This document shows positions 30,271 to 32,284 of a stretch of DNA of 32,284 nt, piece by piece; within the stretch, counting starts at the first letter, position 1; each line of letters begins with the position of its first letter. The notes under the pieces are model-generated. The model was not told where the DNA came from and made no database searches. It saw nothing but the letters and a program-made list of their open reading frames with translations. The DNA is taken from NCBI GenBank assembly GCA_964444795.1, contig CAYUIQ010000077.1:1-32284 (forward strand), read 5' to 3'. The translations under genes were made by a program, and so were the position numbers. This DNA is from JABMRP01 sp964444795 (GTDB lineage: Bacteria > Planctomycetota > Planctomycetia > Pirellulales > Thermoguttaceae).

Positions 30271-32259
30271 CGCTTCGAACTCTTCCTCGCCGAGCACCGT
30301 CACGCCCAACTTCTCGGCCTTGGCCAACTTGCTGCCCGCCTTTTCACCGGCCACCAGGTAGTCGGTCTTCGACGACACACTGGAAGCCGCTCGGCCGCCG
30401 TGCCGAGCGATCAGTTCCTTGATTTGGTCGCGCGTGAATTTTTGCAGCGTGCCGGTAACGACCAGCGTCTTGCCTTGGAGAATCTGGGGAACTTCTTCGG
30501 CGTTTGCCGTGGTTTCCATCAGCAGGCCGAGCGAGCGAAGTTCGGCCACCGCCGACGATCCAAAGTCGCTATGCAAGTAATCCTGTACGCTTTGGGCGAT
30601 GATGGGGCCGATCTCGCCCGTGGCGCCGAGTTGCTCGGCTCCGGCTTCGATCAGGGCATCGATCGAAGCAAAACGCTCGGCCAGCACGGCCGCCACCCGA
30701 TTGCCGACGTGGCGGATACCCAGTGCGTTGAGCAGTCGGGCCAGCCCTCGCTGCTTGCTGGCTTCGATTCCCAGCAAGAGATTCTCCGACGACTTCTTTC
30801 CCATCCGCTCCAAACCGAGCAGATCGTCGAGTTTCAGCCGGTACAAGTCGCCGAACCCGCCGACAAACTCCCGATCGACGAGTTGTTCGATCAGCTTATC
30901 GCCCAGCCCTTCGATGTCCATGGCGTTGCGGCTGGCAAAGTAGCGGAGGCGTTCCTTGAGTTGAGCCGGGCATTGGAGATTGCCGCAGCGAATGTAGACG
31001 CCCCCTTCGTCTCGTGCCAGATGATTGCCGCATTCGGGACACTTCGTGGGAAACACGAACGCCGGCAGTTCTTCCTTCCGCTCGTGTTTCTCCACGCGGA
31101 CGATGTGGGGGATGATCTTGCCGGCTTTCTCAACCACCACGACGTCTCCGACGCGAACGTCTTTACGCTCGATCTCGTCGGCATTGTGCAGACTGGCCCG
31201 GCTGACGGTCGTGCCGGCCAGTTCGACCGGCTCCAACTCGGCCACCGGCGTGATCGCGCCCGTGCGGCCCACCTGCACGCGAATCTCCCGCAGCCGGGTG
31301 GTCGCCTCGTATTTCTCGAACTTGTAGGCGATCAGCCAGCGAGGGCTTTTGGACGTCGAGCCCAGTCGCAGGCGCTGGTCGAAACGGTTGGCCTTGAGCA
31401 CTAGCCCGTCGATCTCGAAATCCAACTCGTGCAGCCGGCCGATCAATCCTTCGCAGTGTTCGACCGCCACGTCGAACGACTCGAAACACTCGACCATCGG
31501 CGTGGCGGGCAGCCCGTAGCCGCGCAGCTCGTCGAGAAACTCCTTGTGCGTCGTGGCTTTGAGCCCTTCGGCGTACCCCACCCCATGGCAAAAGACGCGC
31601 AAGCGGCGCTGGGCACAGATTCGCGGATCGAGCAGGCGGATACTGCCGGCGGTAACATTGCGGGTGTTGGCGTACGGCGCCTCGCCCGCTTTTCTTTGCG
31701 CCTCGTTGAGCCGCACCAGATCAGAGTTGGTCATGTAAATTTCGCCCCGCACCTCCAACACCGGCGGCACGTCACCCCCCAGCAGTCGCAAGGGCACGTC
31801 GAGCACGGTTCGCACGTTATGCGTGATGTCGTCGCCCGTGCGACCGTTGCCGCGCGTCAGTCCGCGAACCAGCACGCCGTTTTCGTACAACATCGAGACG
31901 GCCACGCCGTCGATCTTCAACTCGACGACCCACTCGATCGGTTCGCCGGGCAACAGCTTGACGATCTTCTCTTGATACTGTCGGAGTTCTTCGATGCTGT
32001 AGGTATTGTCGATCGAGAGCATGGGCACGCGATGTTCGACCGACTCAAGCCCTTCGATCGGTGCATCGCCGACACGCTGCGTGGGGCTATCCGGGGTGAG
32101 TAACTCGGGATGCTCGGTTTCGAGCGTCTTGAGCCGGTCGACGAGCCGATCGTAATCGAGATCGCTGATCTCCGGCTCCGCTTCGACGTAATACTTGCGG
32201 TCGTGGTAGCGGATTTCATCGCGAAGCGAGGCGATTTCGGCGGCCGGATCGGCTGACAT
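30241..32259 (-). CDS. ligA: NAD-dependent DNA ligase LigA
   Basis: A complete 672-aa bacterial DNA ligase that seals nicks in replication and repair using NAD+. The N-terminal Ia domain (YHDRKYYVEAEPEISDLDYD) is followed by the adenylation domain with Lys115 in ELKIDGVAVS and TRGNGRTGDDITHNV, then the OB fold. A Cys4 zinc finger follows (CPECGNHL...CGNLQCPAQLKER, about 405-432), then helix-hairpin-helix repeats and a C-terminal BRCT domain (about 590-668, LVVTGTLQKFTRDQIKELI). Length matches the family. GGGGAGA 8 nt upstream supports the ATG at 32259. The last codons overlap the end of the peroxiredoxin gene on the opposite strand. Confidence 0.97.
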   Translation of the reverse strand: MSADPAAEIASLRDEIRYHDRKYYVEAEPEISDLDYDRLVDRLKTLETEHPELLTPDSPTQRVGDAPIEGLESVEHRVPMLSIDNTYSIEELRQYQEKIVKLLPGEPIEWVVELKIDGVAVSMLYENGVLVRGLTRGNGRTGDDITHNVRTVLDVPLRLLGGDVPPVLEVRGEIYMTNSDLVRLNEAQRKAGEAPYANTRNVTAGSIRLLDPRICAQRRLRVFCHGVGYAEGLKATTHKEFLDELRGYGLPATPMVECFESFDVAVEHCEGLIGRLHELDFEIDGLVLKANRFDQRLRLGSTSKSPRWLIAYKFEKYEATTRLREIRVQVGRTGAITPVAELEPVELAGTTVSRASLHNADEIERKDVRVGDVVVVEKAGKIIPHIVRVEKHERKEELPAFVFPTKCPECGNHLARDEGGVYIRCGNLQCPAQLKERLRYFASRNAMDIEGLGDKLIEQLVDREFVGGFGDLYRLKLDDLLGLERMGKKSSENLLLGIEASKQRGLARLLNALGIRHVGNRVAAVLAERFASIDALIEAGAEQLGATGEIGPIIAQSVQDYLHSDFGSSAVAELRSLGLLMETTANAEEVPQILQGKTLVVTGTLQKFTRDQIKELIARHGGRAASSVSSKTDYLVAGEKAGSKLAKAEKLGVTVLGEEEFEALLLLPPGGS

Positions 32260-32284
32260 CGGACGGTCTCCCCGGTGGTCACTC

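Overview
The window looks like a chromosomal segment of a planctomycete, probably Pirellulales-like. The evidence is high GC, very large secreted proteins of a modular type I associate with that phylum, a FixJ-type orphan response regulator, secreted tandem cyclophilins and loosely packed genes on both strands. The assignment is inferred from gene content, not from a marker gene. I see no transposase, integrase, phage gene, CRISPR array or rRNA. One tRNA gene, tRNA-Arg(CCT), is present.

Layout. 1-2411: two tandem minus-strand exported cyclophilin-type prolyl isomerases. 2412-2690: intergenic stretch with a strongly folded element carrying a c-di-GMP-I-like core motif, ahead of rsmD and a cupin on the plus strand. 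3694-4051: repeat-bearing gap. 4052-6006: minus-strand PAC2 protein (its promoter suggests a leaderless mRNA), a TfoX-N protein and an unrecognised 253-aa protein. 6007-6450: a promoter-terminator pair that could make a ~93-nt RNA or act as an attenuator. 6451-7251: inositol-monophosphatase-family enzyme. 7587-17713: the dominant locus, two translationally coupled giant envelope proteins of 1111 and 2264 aa.

18127-18648: rimI-like acetyltransferase. 18769-20068: divergent YfcE-type phosphodiesterase and PlsC-type acyltransferase. 20183-21621: Flp-type pilin-like protein, HAMP-domain membrane protein and CAP-domain protein, all minus strand. 21622-22430: non-coding stretch with inverted repeats. 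22431-22503: tRNA-Arg. 22818-23468: orphan FixJ-family regulator preceded by a perfect 17-bp tandem repeat. 23795-28497: two-gene operon of nifJ (pyruvate:ferredoxin oxidoreductase) and a dihydroorotate-dehydrogenase-like protein, closed by a clear terminator. 28856-29404: small lipoprotein. 29719-32259: exported peroxiredoxin converging on, and overlapping, ligA.

Most of the window is housekeeping. The best candidate for something undescribed is the pair of giant proteins. They appear to hold three copies of one ~1100-residue unit (beta-rich ectodomain followed by a hydrophobic cluster), with two copies fused in the second protein. Next in interest are the structured RNA upstream of rsmD, the promoter-terminator unit at 6089-6193, and the DHOD-like partner of NifJ, which lacks the usual orotate-binding motif.
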